From JALZKA01 sp963734015 (GTDB lineage: Bacteria; Actinomycetota; Thermoleophilia; Solirubrobacterales; 70-9), in the NCBI GenBank assembly GCA_963734015.1, contig CAVTFG010000011.1:1-64000 (forward strand): a stretch of 64,000 bases of DNA, read 5' to 3'. The notes beneath the pieces were generated by a model. It saw only the letters and a program-made list of their open reading frames with translations. It did not search any database and was not told the origin of the DNA. Positions 63,361-64,000 of the stretch are shown here, piece by piece. Each line of letters opens with the position of its first letter. Position 1 is the first letter of the stretch. The position numbers and the translations under genes were made by a program.

Positions 63361-64000
63361 ATGAATCCACACCTGAACCCCGGTCGTCAGCACTACGGCC
63401 TGACCCTCGCCGTCCTGCTGATCGCCGCCCTCGCCTTCGCCCTGCAACAGACGATGGTCGCCCCCGCCCTGCCGGCGATCCAGGAGGAGCTGGATACCTC
63501 CACCACGGCGGTGACCTTCGTACTCACCGGTTTCCTTTTGACCGCCTCGGTCTCCACTCCCATCATGGGCCGTCTCGGCGACATGTTCGGCAAGGAGCGG
63601 ATGCTCGTGATCGCGCTCCTGATCTTCGGACTGGGCTCGCTGGTCTGCGCGCTCTCGCACTCGATCGAGGTCCTGATCGCGGGCCGCGGGATCCAGGGCA
63701 TTGCCGCGGCGGTGTTCCCCCTGGCCTTCGGGATCATCCGCGACGAGTTCCCGCCCGAGCGCGTGGCGACGGGCATCGGCCTGATCAGCGCCACGTTCGG
63801 CATCGGCGGCGGCGCCGGCCTCGTCCTGAGCGGGTTGATCGTCGACCACCTGGCCTACGAGTGGATCTTCTGGCTCGGTCTGGTGTTCATCGCCGTCGCG
63901 ATCGTGGCCACGTTCCTCTGGGTGCCGGAGTCGCCCGTGAAGAGTCCGGCCAAGATCGACTGGGGCGGCGCCGCTCTGCTGTCGGGAACGCTGGTCTCGC
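63361..64000 (+). CDS. MFS transporter (DHA2-like), 5' part
   Basis: The first 213 codons are in the window; the gene runs off the right edge. Start ATG 63361 (an in-frame ATG at 63355 is possible). Hydrophobic helices are visible, with motif A-like GRLGDMFGKERMLVI (about 72-86) between helices 2 and 3 and FGIGGGAGLVLSGLIVDHLAYEWIFWL, as in 14-helix DHA2 drug efflux proteins. Paired with a MarR regulator, so drug or metabolite efflux is probable. Confidence 0.88.
   Translation, partial: MNPHLNPGRQHYGLTLAVLLIAALAFALQQTMVAPALPAIQEELDTSTTAVTFVLTGFLLTASVSTPIMGRLGDMFGKERMLVIALLIFGLGSLVCALSHSIEVLIAGRGIQGIAAAVFPLAFGIIRDEFPPERVATGIGLISATFGIGGGAGLVLSGLIVDHLAYEWIFWLGLVFIAVAIVATFLWVPESPVKSPAKIDWGGAALLSGTLVS

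Overview
The window is high-G+C chromosomal DNA, most likely from an actinobacterium of the class Thermoleophilia (Solirubrobacterales or Gaiellales type). This is an inference from three things: very strong G/C preference at third codon positions, a complete coenzyme F420 set (npdG, cofD, cofC, cofE and a fused fbiC), and actinobacterial families such as the Rv2578c radical SAM protein, ClpS, DUF4333 and GTP-dependent PEP carboxykinase. Nothing looks like a plasmid, prophage, IS element or CRISPR locus.

Layout. 1-5.3 kb: five tRNA genes (Pro, Gly, Trp, Leu, Leu) interleaved with three paralogous secreted CAP-domain proteins, an SRAP/YedK protein and a membrane M28 peptidase. 5.3-15.5 kb: acyl-CoA and salvage metabolism, with acetoacetyl-CoA synthetase, an MTA phosphorylase/deaminase pair, acyl-CoA carboxylase beta subunit, a DivIVA-like protein, 3-hydroxyacyl-CoA dehydrogenase, OsmC, HMG-CoA lyase, a hotdog thioesterase and an SDR. 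15.5-23 kb: F420 biosynthesis plus an alcohol dehydrogenase, a cyclic-nucleotide-domain protein and an aquaporin. 23-30.8 kb: an orphan NMT1-type lipoprotein, a multicopper oxidase-ZIP-DtxR metal operon, YgfZ and a coiled-coil putative nuclease.

30.9-48.3 kb holds the signature enzymes of the ethylmalonyl-CoA pathway, scattered among unrelated genes: crotonyl-CoA carboxylase/reductase, ethylmalonyl-CoA mutase (frameshifted here), a MaoC hydratase (candidate mesaconyl-CoA hydratase), an acyl-CoA dehydrogenase (candidate methylsuccinyl-CoA dehydrogenase) and a malyl/beta-methylmalyl-CoA lyase. With acetoacetyl-CoA synthetase, hydroxyacyl-CoA dehydrogenase and acyl-CoA carboxylase upstream, and PEP carboxykinase and a succinyl-CoA-synthetase-like pair downstream, the window describes acetyl-CoA assimilation feeding gluconeogenesis. 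48-64 kb adds a CBS-regulated pyrophosphatase, PEP carboxykinase, a sucCD-like-ferredoxin operon, a MASE1-PP2C phosphatase, an acyl-CoA synthetase, VOC and cupin proteins, an intein-interrupted radical SAM gene with an SOS box at its start, and a MarR-MFS pair cut by the window edge.

The most unusual signals are non-coding. A ~50-nt element with covarying stems occurs three times, each time just upstream of a start codon (mtnP, cofD, mcl). A second dispersed repeat occurs three times next to starts of ccr, an LLM oxidoreductase and the MFS transporter. Hairpins also hold the cofC ribosome-binding site and place the fbiC start codon in a tetraloop. Two single-base frameshifts (ecm and a VOC gene) and one deletion scar between formerly divergent genes are also visible.
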